DNA of 64,000 nt from Roseinatronobacter monicus (lineage in GTDB: Bacteria > Pseudomonadota > Alphaproteobacteria > Rhodobacterales > Rhodobacteraceae), in NCBI RefSeq assembly GCF_006716865.1, contig NZ_VFPT01000001.1:3343001-3407000 (forward strand), written 5' to 3'. The notes below the pieces were generated by a model that was not told the origin of the DNA, did not search any database, and was given only the letters and a program-made list of their open reading frames with translations. Shown here piece by piece: positions 18,439 to 26,640 of this stretch. Position 1 is the stretch's first letter. Each line of letters starts with the position of its first letter. The position numbers and the translations under genes are program-made.

Positions 18439-18852
18439 ATGAAACTGAAACCTGTCACTTTCCTTGCCTGACTTGCCCTTGCGGCCCCTGTGGTAGCAGA
18501 CGGCCTATCACATCTGCCGATGCTGTCCGTCATCGCCCCCGACGCTGTTGCGATCTGCCCCCATGTGCCGCATATGGGTGAACACTGGGCCGAACCGGCA
18601 GCCCTGCCTTTGGGCCCGATATACTGTGTGATCGAAGGACGCGTGGTCTGTGTCGAATACATGTTCCTTGCCAGCGAACTCGCCAGTGGCGCCGGCTGGA
18701 CCGAGATCGCGACAGGCATGCAGACCCCGCCCCTGACCCGGATCGACATGGAGTATAAGGCCGATGGCGTCGGACCTTTTCAGGAACCGCTGTACCAACG
18801 CCATCCCTACTTTGCCAAAAGCGAGGTGCTTGCGGCGCATTGGGACCGCTGA
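18439..18852 (+). pseudogene. Small periplasmic protein with a stop codon inside its signal peptide
   Basis: From ATG 18439 the frame reads MKLKPVTFLA, then TGA, then LALAAPVVADGLSHLP and continues to 18852 (120 residues after the GTG at 18490). Both sides of the TGA together make an ordinary Sec signal peptide, so the stop is almost certainly a point mutation or read error in one codon. The mature part has HVPHMGEHWAEPAALPLGP and VEYMFLASELASG, which recall the DUF5602/TTHB210-like group; this match is from memory. AGGGAG precedes the ATG. It follows the formaldehyde dehydrogenase by 53 bases and could be co-transcribed. Confidence 0.65.
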
Positions 18853-19075
18853 ATGCGCGCAACTCTATGCCGCGCGTCCGGCGTGCGCAAAGCGCTATGA
18901 AGGGCCAGAGGATGATCATCGAAGGCGTGCCTGGGTGCGCGACACCTCAGCCGCCAACGTCTTTGCGCCGAATGCTCTTGATGCGTGTGTTGATGGCGCT
19001 CCTGCTGACCACTCGTCGCGCTCGACGGCCCCACACCGTGGAAAGCCCATGCATCCGAAGAAAGACCCTAAGACA

Positions 19076-19498
19076 CTATCGACGCAATGTGCGCGACAGC
19101 ACTTTCATATCACGCCGTGCAGGGTGATCGCGCGGTCTTTCTCTCTCGGGGCGCGGCACTGGCAAGGCATCTGGTTCGCCCCAGACTGAAATTGATATCT
19201 GATCGTCCCCATCGGTGCGGGCATGCGCCGGCTCTATCTCGACAATGCGCACGCGCAGGACAGCTTGCTTCTCGATCGCGGGGGCAATTTTCTCTGCCAT
19301 CTGCGGGTCCAGATACCCCAGATGTTTCCGAGTCGCCCGGCCAAGCCCAAAAGGCAGGCGCGAGGGCAGCGTCACAAAAGCAGCAACGATATAGTTGGGG
19401 TCAAGCGCCAACTCGACAGGGTACCCCGGCGCCATGCTGGAGCCACGAATAGGTATCCTGAGCCCGTGAAGGCGCGCTTGGTGGATCAATGCCTGCAT
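19076..19498 (-). CDS. Hypothetical protein, possibly HIRAN-like
   Basis: 140 residues. The middle (IVAAFVTLPSRLPFGLGRATRKHLGYLDPQMAEKIAPAIEK) has a weak likeness to HIRAN-type modules, with a lysine-glycine-tyrosine-leucine segment before an acidic helix. The C-terminal 30 residues are arginine-rich and low-complexity and may be out-of-frame read-through. It lies in the same direction as the next hypothetical gene. No ribosome site stands out. I would not be surprised if this is not a gene. Confidence 0.35.
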   Translation of the reverse strand: MQALIHQARLHGLRIPIRGSSMAPGYPVELALDPNYIVAAFVTLPSRLPFGLGRATRKHLGYLDPQMAEKIAPAIEKQAVLRVRIVEIEPAHARTDGDDQISISVWGEPDALPVPRPERERPRDHPARRDMKVLSRTLRR

Positions 19499-19577
19499 AT
19501 TTCCTCACTTGGCCCGATTCTGCGAAGGGCTCAAGCTCAGTATGGCATAGTTTGACGATGTGGCGAAACGTCTGTGC

Positions 19578-19847
19578 TCAGCTCGACAGTTCAAAGCGGA
19601 TATTACGTGCCGTAAGAGCGGTAAGAACGCCTGAAAACACTTTGGCTGCCCGTATACCTTCTTGTAGAGCGGCATCGATTTCAACGGCTGATGTAGTGGC
19701 ACCCTTGATTGTCACCACAACCCGTTCTCCTGATATAGCATCATACACAATCTGCTGGCGCCCATTTCGCAGCGCACGAAGCCCCACAAATTCCCGACCA
19801 TTTCTGCTGTGATAGCCCATCTGTCTCGTCTCCACTGCAGTTTTCAT
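19578..19847 (-). CDS. Hypothetical 89-residue protein
   Basis: From ATG 19847 the protein reads MKTAVETRQMGYHSRNGREF and continues with GLRALRNGRQQIVYDAISGERVVVTIKG, a likely beta-rich core, then a helix EIDAALQEGIRAAKVFSGV. Alternative start at 19856 gives three more residues. I do not recognise the family. An extended -10 box lies only about 8 bases upstream, so the message would be leaderless or nearly so. It stands alone in an IS-rich stretch. Confidence 0.5.
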   Translation of the reverse strand: MKTAVETRQMGYHSRNGREFVGLRALRNGRQQIVYDAISGERVVVTIKGATTSAVEIDAALQEGIRAAKVFSGVLTALTARNIRFELSS

Positions 19848-19854
19848 AGGGGGC

Positions 19855-19862
19855 ATTATACA
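19855..19862 (-). promoter_or_regulatory. Extended -10 promoter element
   Basis: On the minus strand the sequence is TGTATAAT, a perfect extended -10. Start of transcription would fall at about 19848, on or next to the ATG at 19847. No convincing -35 hexamer is present 17 bases upstream. Confidence 0.4.
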
Positions 19863-20289
19863 GATTAAAGACTTAGATTCAGCATGTTGCGGGGCGATCT
19901 TCAAGTCGCATCGGATATGATGCAAGTATGTCACAAAGTGGGTTTCTCAATGGATAACGCCGAGGGGCTTTCCGTACCGTCAGCAACAAGATCGCAGTGC
20001 TGGCCAGACGGGTGGGACGGAACAGGTTTCACGCCCCTAAACCAGCTTCAATGCTAACTGGGCGAAAACACGCTCACACGGCCAGCTTAGGGGAAGGTTG
20101 ACCAGAAGAAAGATGTGATTAGACCTCTGTGTCGGGTTCACCAGCACTCAAAACAAATTCTGTGGAGTGCACACACATGCCCAAGCAGGCATTCAGGAAC
20201 TGCGGGGCCTGCGGTATCCAGCCGAGCCGCCCGCACCAGCCATTTGCTCTGGTATTATCCGTTATATGCCGCGCAACCGTGATCTGCGC
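19863..20289. other. Gap without a supportable complete gene, left of the IS21 element
   Basis: I see no complete gene in this stretch. Bases 20119-20289 on the minus strand hold an open frame (AQITVARHITDNTRANGWCGRL and onward to a stop at 20119) that runs straight out of the IS21 end. This is where the lost 3' end of the interrupted glycosyltransferase gene would be expected. Around 19960-20090 a plus-strand frame reading RTVSNKIAVLARRVGRNRFH could be a decayed transposase tail, but this is weak. Confidence 0.4.
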
Positions 20290-20461
20290 TGTCAACGGCA
20301 GAGTAAAAGTGAGCCAAAGGGCAGCGCAAAATGTTGCCACTTTGGGGGCGGGGTAATCAGTTTCCAGACGAGCGCCAGCATCCGGGCGGCCGCGCTTGTC
20401 ATATAGCTGGCGGTTGCCCGGATGCTTTGGCCCGTCAGGGCCAATCTGTGCTGATCGTGAT

Positions 20462-21226
20462 TTAGGTTTTGGGTGTTGCCTGACGCGCCTTGCTTTGTCC
20501 AAGGCGGTAGCTTTCGCCATTCATCTCAAGGATGTTGACATGGTGGGTCAGGCGATCGAGCAGTGCGCCTGTCAGGCGTTCTGACCCAAAGGTTTCGGTC
20601 CATTCGTCGAATGGCAGGTTGCTTGTGATCAGCGTGGAGCCGCGCTCGTAGCGTTGGGAGATCAACTCGAACAGCAATTCAGCCCCGGTTTTACTGAGCG
20701 GCACAAAGCCCAATTCGTCGATGATGAGCAGCTTGTAACCCACCATCTGCTTTTGAAGCCGCAAGAGCCTGCGTTCGTCTCTGGCCTCCATCAGTTCGTG
20801 AACCAGCGCTGCAGCCGTAACAAAGCCGACCGACAGGCCTTTTTGACAGGCAGATAGGCCAAGGCCCAAAGCAACATGGGTCTTGCCCGTGCCTGAGGGG
20901 CCGAGCGCTATGACATTCTCGCGCCGGTCAATCCATTCGCAGCGCGCCAACTCCAGCACTTGCATCTTGTTCAAGGCCGGGATCGCCTTGAAGTCGAAGC
21001 TATCCAGGCTTTTGACAGCTGGGAACTTCGCGGCCTTGATGCGCCGTTCGATCATCCGCCGTTCACGGTCGATCATTTCCAATTCAACCAAACGTGCGAG
21101 GAACTCAACATGGTCATGCCCCTCTTTGGCGCATTGGCGGGCCAATTTGCCATATTCTCGCAGCACCGTTGGCAGCCGCAGGGATTTGAGGCGATGGTCC
21201 AGCAGGATTTGAGGAGTGTCGCTCAT
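20462..21226 (-). CDS. istB: IS21 helper ATPase IstB
   Basis: 254 residues from ATG 21226, which overlaps the istA stop (ATGA). It belongs to the DnaC-like AAA+ group. Walker A is LGPSGTGKTHVALGLG, Walker B is LLIIDELGFVPL, and the sensor-1 region follows with STLITSNLPFDEW. In IS21 the ATPase assembles with IstA and guides target choice. The frame is intact and the element may be functional. Confidence 0.95.
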   Translation of the reverse strand: MSDTPQILLDHRLKSLRLPTVLREYGKLARQCAKEGHDHVEFLARLVELEMIDRERRMIERRIKAAKFPAVKSLDSFDFKAIPALNKMQVLELARCEWIDRRENVIALGPSGTGKTHVALGLGLSACQKGLSVGFVTAAALVHELMEARDERRLLRLQKQMVGYKLLIIDELGFVPLSKTGAELLFELISQRYERGSTLITSNLPFDEWTETFGSERLTGALLDRLTHHVNILEMNGESYRLGQSKARQATPKT

Positions 21227-22740
21227 GCTGCCTGCCCTCGCTTCATCAGGGACATATAACTGGCCGCCGACGTGGTGCCGACATTGGCCTTTGGCAGATA
21301 CGGATAGACATCCAGATCCAGCTTGGGCGGCCGCTTCTCGACTTGGCACAAGACAAGATGCTTGACGGCATCAAACCCAATCGCGCCCATGCGAAGCGCG
21401 TTTTTGACAGCGACATTCAGGTCGGCCATGTCAAACGTCTCCAACAACCGCAAGACCTGCACATACTCGCGCCGACCTGCCTTGATCATGCGGGCCTCCA
21501 TCAAGCGGCGCAAGGTTGCAAATTCCTCTGGCAACTCCCATTCCACCAATGGGGCAGCCTGATCCAGCGCCCCGGTCTTTTGCTCCAGCAGCGGCAGATA
21601 ATGAACAGGATCAAAGACCATATCCTCGCGGTCCCAGCACCTGGGGTGGCGGGCAATCACATCACCACCACAGCCGATGACAACCTGATCGACATAACCC
21701 CGGATCCAGACGTCACGGTGGCCATAGGCAACCGGCACCGAGTAATCATTGGTTTTGTAGCGCACCAGGGATTGTGAGTTTACCTGGCCACTGGCCTGAT
21801 CACAGGCATCAAATGGAGACGCCGGCAGATCCATCATCGCTTCAAGATCGCGCGCCAGTCGTTGCCCGATGCTGTCGTCATGTCCGCGCAAGACATCTGA
21901 CTGGCGCTTACGGCATTGCTCTTCCAGCCAGAGATTGAAGGCTTCCCATGTTGCAAAATGTGGGATGGGCACCATGAAGTTGCGCCGCGCATATCCAACC
22001 AGACCCTCAACAGCGCCTTTATCGTTGCCCTTACCCGGTCGACCATAACGATCGTGGATGAAGTAATGCGACAGGAACCCACTGAACAGCTTGGTCCGCT
22101 TGCGCGAGCCGTCCGGCAGAATCTTCGCGACCAGGCATCGATCGTTGTCATAAAGAACCGACTGTGGAACCCGGCCGAAGAATGCAAAAGCATGAACATG
22201 ACCATCAACCCAGGCCTCGGAGACCGCCGCAGGATAAGCCCGAACAAAGCAGGCATCGCTGTAAGGCAGATCCAGCGCGAAGAAATGCGCCTTCTGCTCA
22301 ACCCCGCCAATCACGACCATCGCCTCGCCGAAATCCGCTTGAGCATGGCCGGGGGCATGCGCCAGCGGGACAAACATCTCTCGGCTGCGCCGCCCTTGTT
22401 CTCGGACGTAATTCTTGACCGTCGTGTAACCGCCTAGAAACTGGTGCTCGTCGCATAGCCGTTCAAAAATGCGCTTGGCGGTGTGGCGCTGTTTACGGGG
22501 ACGCTTCAGATCGTCTTGCATCCATTGATCGATGAAGCCGGTGAACCCGTCCAGCTTGGGCCGCTTGATCTGCGCCGTTCGCTGATACCCGGGCGGGACC
22601 GAAAACATCATCATCTTCTTCACGCTCGCACGCGAAATCCCGAAATGGCCAGCGGCCTCCCGTTCGCTCATACCACCCCGACGCGCGAGGCGGACCTTCA
22701 GATATAAATCCACGACTAAAATCTCCCGCCCTCCCTGCAA
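21223..22740 (-). CDS. istA: IS21 transposase IstA
   Basis: 505 residues. The N-terminal helix-turn-helix is VRLARRGGMSEREAAGHFGISRASVKKMM. The DDE integrase core follows, with the first aspartate in HAQADFGEAMVVIGG, the second in PQSVLYDNDRCLV and the glutamate in NDKGAVEGLVGYARRNFMVP. The C-terminal Mu-type domain precedes the stop. All catalytic positions look intact. Only istB follows, as usual. Confidence 0.95.
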   Translation of the reverse strand: MQGGREILVVDLYLKVRLARRGGMSEREAAGHFGISRASVKKMMMFSVPPGYQRTAQIKRPKLDGFTGFIDQWMQDDLKRPRKQRHTAKRIFERLCDEHQFLGGYTTVKNYVREQGRRSREMFVPLAHAPGHAQADFGEAMVVIGGVEQKAHFFALDLPYSDACFVRAYPAAVSEAWVDGHVHAFAFFGRVPQSVLYDNDRCLVAKILPDGSRKRTKLFSGFLSHYFIHDRYGRPGKGNDKGAVEGLVGYARRNFMVPIPHFATWEAFNLWLEEQCRKRQSDVLRGHDDSIGQRLARDLEAMMDLPASPFDACDQASGQVNSQSLVRYKTNDYSVPVAYGHRDVWIRGYVDQVVIGCGGDVIARHPRCWDREDMVFDPVHYLPLLEQKTGALDQAAPLVEWELPEEFATLRRLMEARMIKAGRREYVQVLRLLETFDMADLNVAVKNALRMGAIGFDAVKHLVLCQVEKRPPKLDLDVYPYLPKANVGTTSAASYMSLMKRGQAA

Positions 22741-23712
22741 ACAGAAAGGGCCAAAGTGGCAACATTTTACGCTGCCCGCAGCGAGATTATCACGCCACTT
22801 CCGTGGCTCACTTTTGCACTGCCGTTCTCACCGGTTCTTCGGCAACCGGGGGTACGGGCTGGGCATTCTGAAAGGCACTCTCAAACTGGTGTAGGATGCT
22901 TGCCTTGTCTTCTGCCAGTTGCGCACGCAACGTGCGCATCTCGCCATCGACCTTTTGCCAGATGGCGCTCGTCTCGTAGTTCACCTCGCTCAGCAAATCT
23001 GACACAATGCTGCGAATGATCCCTGCTTGCGCTGAATCTGCTTCCAGATCGACAGCGGGTTTGGCCAGATCTGCAAAGTAGCGCCAGTTATATGACGGAT
23101 TGTCGAGCGTGTTCAGAAGCACATTGCGCGTCCGGTCTTCGGCCCGCTGCACGCGGCGATGGTGAAACGCCAGCGGTTGGTCAAGTATAGCGACCCGCCA
23201 GCGCGCCAGAAAACGGTTCATGAATGCGCGATCTTCCATCACGTCGAAGTTTTCCGGAAATCCGCCGACCTGCAACACAGCGTCGCGGCGCATCATCCAT
23301 TGCACTGGGTAAATATCTTGTCGGTAACACGCATAAGCCAGCGGGTTCAGAAAGAACTCGCCGCGATGAAACGCAGGGGGCAGGTTGTCTTCGCCGATCA
23401 CCTTGATCTCTGTCTCTGGTCCTGACCCGATGATCTCTTCCTTGACGGCTGTTACCCGCGCGCCAACGCCACCCAGATCAGGCACCGAAGGCGCTGTTTC
23501 CAGAAAAAAGCCAATCAGCGCCGACATAAATGTCGGGTCCCATGTGTCATCATCATCCAGACAGGTGACGAAATCGGTTCTCAACGCCTCGACACCGCGA
23601 TTGAACGCCGCCGAGCGACCCTGACCCGGGTTCAGATCAAGCAGTGTAAATCTGTCTTGCGGCACAGGCACATGGCCATCGGGGGAAATCGCGGCCCTAG
23701 AGCGTCGAGCCT

Positions 23713-24300
23713 TTAACCTGATGCATATCCAGCCCCACAGAAGAAGTTCCAGCATTCGTCCGGTGTGAAGAGGTCGCAGATTTCCGTGAGCGCGTCGAAC
23801 ATCTGATCGAATGTTCTGGCTCCAATCCTACGCAGATGTGCCTTGAGCTTTGAGAAAGCCATCTCGATGGGGTTGAGGTCAGGGGAGTATGGCGGCAGGT
23901 ACAAGAACCAGCATCCCACATCTCTTAAAGCCGTCGCAGCAGCCTTGTTGTAATGGGTGGCGAGGTTGTCGCAAATAACGACAGTGCCTGGCTGTAATTC
24001 CGGGGCCAGGACATTTCGGACATAGGCCTCAAAGGCTTCACCATCCATTGCCCCTTTGATGACCCACGGCGCGATCAGATTGTCGTGCGTCAAACCAGCG
24101 ATAAATGTCTGCGTTCCCCACGCCCCGAACGGGGCATCCATTTCCAGGCGCTTTCCGCAGAGACTGCGTCCGTATTGACGGGTCAGGTTGGTTTTGACGG
24201 AGGTTTCATCAATAAAGACAAGCCGATCAGGATGCGCTTGCATGGCAGGCAGGTGATGCCTGAACCAGTTCTTACGCCGCTCCTTCACATGAGCGCGCAA
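23713..24300 (-). CDS. IS630 transposase, catalytic part (ORF B)
   Basis: 195 residues carrying the DDE domain: first aspartate in LVFIDETSVKTNLTRQYG, second in VICDNLATHYNK, then LPPYSPDLNPIEMAFSKLKAHLR with the final glutamate. Read upstream of the first ATG, the frame continues as KKSLVATERLRAHVKERRKNWF, which is the natural join to ORF A. A run of seven A (minus strand, at about 24323-24329) lies at the overlap. The protein is therefore expected as a -1 frameshift fusion, as in many IS630 members. Confidence 0.9.
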   Translation of the reverse strand: MRAHVKERRKNWFRHHLPAMQAHPDRLVFIDETSVKTNLTRQYGRSLCGKRLEMDAPFGAWGTQTFIAGLTHDNLIAPWVIKGAMDGEAFEAYVRNVLAPELQPGTVVICDNLATHYNKAAATALRDVGCWFLYLPPYSPDLNPIEMAFSKLKAHLRRIGARTFDQMFDALTEICDLFTPDECWNFFCGAGYASG

Positions 24301-24713
24301 CCGTTCGGTGGCAACCAGCGACTTTTTTTATATGTGTATCCGAGCTTGCGCAGAAACCGCCCGATGGAGGCCGCGTGCGCGGTAATGCCAGTGGCAGCTT
24401 CCAATGCACCGGCAAGTTCTGGCAAAGTGATATCACCATCCTGCGCCACCAATTCTTCCAGCAACGCTTGATGAGAAGACAGCTTCCCATGACCAGGAGG
24501 ACGGCCTTGGGGCTCCGGCTCAATCGAACCCGTTTCCCGCAGCCTGCGTTGCCATCGCACACCAGTGGCGGCGGACAACTTCAGCCGTGCTGCTGCGGCA
24601 CGACCGCTCAATCCTTCTACAATACACTCTTGAAACCGCGCACGAAGCGCTGACGGCAATGCTGATGACATAAGACATCCTCCCAAGGAACATGAATCAC
24701 AAATCAACCTCAA
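24285..24713 (-). CDS. IS630 transposase, DNA-binding part (ORF A)
   Basis: 142 residues. An N-terminal helix-turn-helix is seen in ECIVEGLSGRAAAARLKLSAATGVRWQRRL and a second winged region in LLEELVAQDGDITLPELAGAL. It ends KLGYTYKKSRW..., out of frame after the A7 run. The zero-frame tail is only a few residues longer than the shift site. Frameshifting would join it to the catalytic part downstream. Confidence 0.88.
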   Translation of the reverse strand: MRLICDSCSLGGCLMSSALPSALRARFQECIVEGLSGRAAAARLKLSAATGVRWQRRLRETGSIEPEPQGRPPGHGKLSSHQALLEELVAQDGDITLPELAGALEAATGITAHAASIGRFLRKLGYTYKKSRWLPPNGCALM

Positions 24714-25024
24714 AGGGAATCCATCGATTCACGTTTCAAGCGCGGCCCTAAGCACTGCAATATCGCCGCCGTCATTGATCAGAACAACATGCAGATTGGG
24801 GTGGTCTTGCGCCATGACAGTCGCAAGGGCGCGTTTCACAAATACGGGGCGGTCCTTGGTGCGGATAACCACACCGACAGAAGGTGTCTGTATGTCTTTC
24901 ACAATAACTCCAGTCAAATTCTCAAATAACACAACACTCAAACGCCCGTTCACGCGCGAGAGTTCGTTATCGCGCCACGACTGCTTAAATCAATATCAAT
25001 TCTCGTTTCTAAGCCTGAATCTGG

Positions 25025-25942
25025 TCAATCCGCCTGTTTCCTTGGCCCCAGATGCTCGTATCCGCGCGCACGGGTCAGGTGAATCTGGCGCTGGCGTTCG
25101 CGGAAGGCTTCGCGGCGCTCGGGCGAAAACTCGTCTACGCATTGATGACATTGCACGCCTGCCTCGTATTCCGGGCGGTCGCGGTCTTCGGGCCAAAGCG
25201 GGCGGCGGCAGGCGTGGCACATGATATGCGGACCGGGCTTTAGCCCGTGTTCGACCGAGACACGCTTGTCGAACACAAAACACGCGCCGTGCCACAAGCT
25301 TTGCTCTTGCGGCACTTCTTCGAGATATTTCAGTATGCCGCCCTTCAGATGAAAGACATCCTCTACCCCCTGCCCCAGCAGGTAATTTGTCGATTTCTCG
25401 CAGCGAATGCCGCCCGTGCAAAACATGGCGATGCGCTTGTTGTGAAAGCGGTGCTTGTTTTCTTCCCACCATTGGGGGAACTCGCCAAATGACCGCGTGC
25501 CGGGGTCGATTGCCCCCTCGAACGTGCCGATGGCGACCTCGTAATCGTTGCGGGTGTCTATCACAGCCACATCGGGCGCGGAAATCAGGTCATTCCAGTC
25601 TTCTGGTCCCACGTAATGGCCGACCCGCGCGCGTGGGTCGACATCGGGCTGGCCCATTGTGACGATCTCGCGCTTCAGGCGCACTTTCAGCCGCCCGAAG
25701 GGCATAGCCTCTGCAAAGCTTTCTTTCCACTCCAGCGCGGCGCAACCGGGAAACGCGCGAATATGGGCCAGCACAGCGTCGATCCCTGCGCGCGTGCCTG
25801 CAATCGTGCCATTGATCCCCTCGGGGGCCAGCAAAAGCGACCCTTTGACGCCATGTTCGTCGGCCAACGCCAGCAATGGCGGGCGCAATGCGGCGGGGTC
25901 ATCGAACCGAGTGAAATGATATAGGGCGGCAACAATGAACAT
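25025..25942 (-). CDS. trhO: tRNA uridine(34) hydroxylase (rhodanese-type, TrhO)
   Basis: 305 residues. The N-terminal domain is [16 protein letters not shown]...[14 protein letters not shown]; a rhodanese domain follows with the active loop CTGGIRC at residues 175-181 and a preceding DTRNDYE. The C-terminal region holds paired cysteines ([16 protein letters not shown]) that likely bind zinc. TrhO performs oxygen-dependent 5-hydroxylation of the wobble uridine. It is divergent from pncA-pncB by 98 bases. Confidence 0.93.
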   Translation of the reverse strand: MFIVAALYHFTRFDDPAALRPPLLALADEHGVKGSLLLAPEGINGTIAGTRAGIDAVLAHIRAFPGCAALEWKESFAEAMPFGRLKVRLKREIVTMGQPDVDPRARVGHYVGPEDWNDLISAPDVAVIDTRNDYEVAIGTFEGAIDPGTRSFGEFPQWWEENKHRFHNKRIAMFCTGGIRCEKSTNYLLGQGVEDVFHLKGGILKYLEEVPQEQSLWHGACFVFDKRVSVEHGLKPGPHIMCHACRRPLWPEDRDRPEYEAGVQCHQCVDEFSPERREAFRERQRQIHLTRARGYEHLGPRKQAD

Positions 25943-26040
25943 AAATGTGCTTTACTGCGCAGACAGCGCCCGCGCAAGAGAGGAGCATTGACGCCAGCCC
26001 CTGCGCCCCTTAGCCCTTGCTAAAACAGGAGGGCCGCGCC

Positions 26041-26637
26041 ATGACCCATGCGCTGATCGTGATTGACATGCAAAATGACTTTTGCCCCGGCGGCGCGCTG
26101 GCAGTGGCGGGCGGTGACGAGATTGTGCCGGAAATCAACGCACGCATGGCGCAGGCGGGCGCTGTTATACTGACGCAGGACTGGCACCCTGCGGGGCATT
26201 CGTCTTTTGCCAGCCAGCACGCAGGGCGCGCGCCTTTGGAAATGATCGACATGCCATACGGCCCACAGGTGCTTTGGCCCGATCACTGCGTGCAAGGGAC
26301 GCAAGGCGCGGCATTTCACCCCGATCTGGACACGGACCGCGCCGATCTGATCATCCGCAAGGGGTTCCGGCACGAGATTGACAGCTATTCCGCCTTTTTC
26401 GAGAATGACCAGACCACCCCCACCGGTCTGGAAGGGTATTTGCGCAGCCGTGGGCTGACACAGTTGGATTTTGTCGGGCTGGCCACTGATTTTTGTGTGG
26501 CATGGTCCGCACTGGACGCAGCAAAGCTGGGCTTTGAGGTGCGTGTGCTGAATAGTCTGTGCCGCGGCATTGATCTGGATGGCTCGATGGCGCGCGCACA
26601 GGATGCGATGCGCGCGGCAGGCGTGACGCTGGAGTAA
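26041..26637 (+). CDS. pncA: Nicotinamidase
   Basis: 198 residues from ATG 26041, with GGAGG 7-10 bases upstream; the frame opens at 26017. The catalytic triad is visible as Asp9 (VIDMQNDF), Lys107 (IIRKGF) and Cys152 (GLATDFCV). Metal ligands correspond to Asp47, His49 and His82 (TQDWHP, PDHC). It converts nicotinamide to nicotinate for the Preiss-Handler route. The neighbour pncB starts 3 bases after the stop, making a two-step salvage operon. Confidence 0.95.
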   Translation: MTHALIVIDMQNDFCPGGALAVAGGDEIVPEINARMAQAGAVILTQDWHPAGHSSFASQHAGRAPLEMIDMPYGPQVLWPDHCVQGTQGAAFHPDLDTDRADLIIRKGFRHEIDSYSAFFENDQTTPTGLEGYLRSRGLTQLDFVGLATDFCVAWSALDAAKLGFEVRVLNSLCRGIDLDGSMARAQDAMRAAGVTLE

Positions 26638-26640
26638 CTC

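Larger units (their letters stand above)
20290..22830 (-). mobile_element. IS21-family insertion sequence (istA-istB), about 2,541 bp
   Basis: The ends are related inverted repeats: left TGTCAACGGCAG at 20290 and right (complement) TGAGAACGGCAG at 22830. Both are followed by AAAAGTGAGCCA and an inner shared block (left about 20318-20346, right about 22751-22778). The TG start and multiple inner repeats are typical of IS21. Between them lie istA and istB on the minus strand with a 4-base overlap. The flanking bases (GCGC left, CCGG right) show no 4-8 bp target duplication. The right end is inside a glycosyltransferase gene. Confidence 0.9.
23698..24750 (-). mobile_element. IS630-family insertion sequence, about 1.05 kb
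   Basis: A two-frame transposase is bounded by TA dinucleotides at 23698-23699 and 24749-24750. A decamer CGCGGCCCTA (23690-23699 and 24741-24750) is repeated at both sides, so the exact edge is ambiguous: a 10-bp duplication, or a TA duplication with similar terminal bases. The ends GAGCGTCGAGCC (left) and GGGCCGCGCTTG (right, complement) are loosely related inverted repeats. IS630 elements duplicate TA, so I favour that reading. It splits the glycosyltransferase gene. Confidence 0.85.
22831..24902 (-). pseudogene. Family 2 glycosyltransferase gene, interrupted by IS630 and truncated by IS21
   Basis: The 5' part starts at GTG 24902 (GGAG 5 bases upstream) with TPSVGVVIRTKDRPVFVKRA and INDGGDIAVLRAA, then enters the IS630 element at about 24741. 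The 3' part resumes at about 23697 with RAAISPDGHVPVPQ, then AAFNRGVEALRTDFVTCLDDDDTW carrying the DXD metal motif, and runs to 22831, where IS21 supplies the last seven codons and a false stop. Joining through the shared decamer restores one frame. The original C-terminus is missing or lies at 20119-20289. It probably transferred a sugar for a surface polysaccharide. Confidence 0.88.

Noticed and set aside
19935..20118. Transposase remnant left of the IS21 element
   Set aside because: A short arginine-rich frame is suggestive but carries no motif, so it is only mentioned as a possibility.
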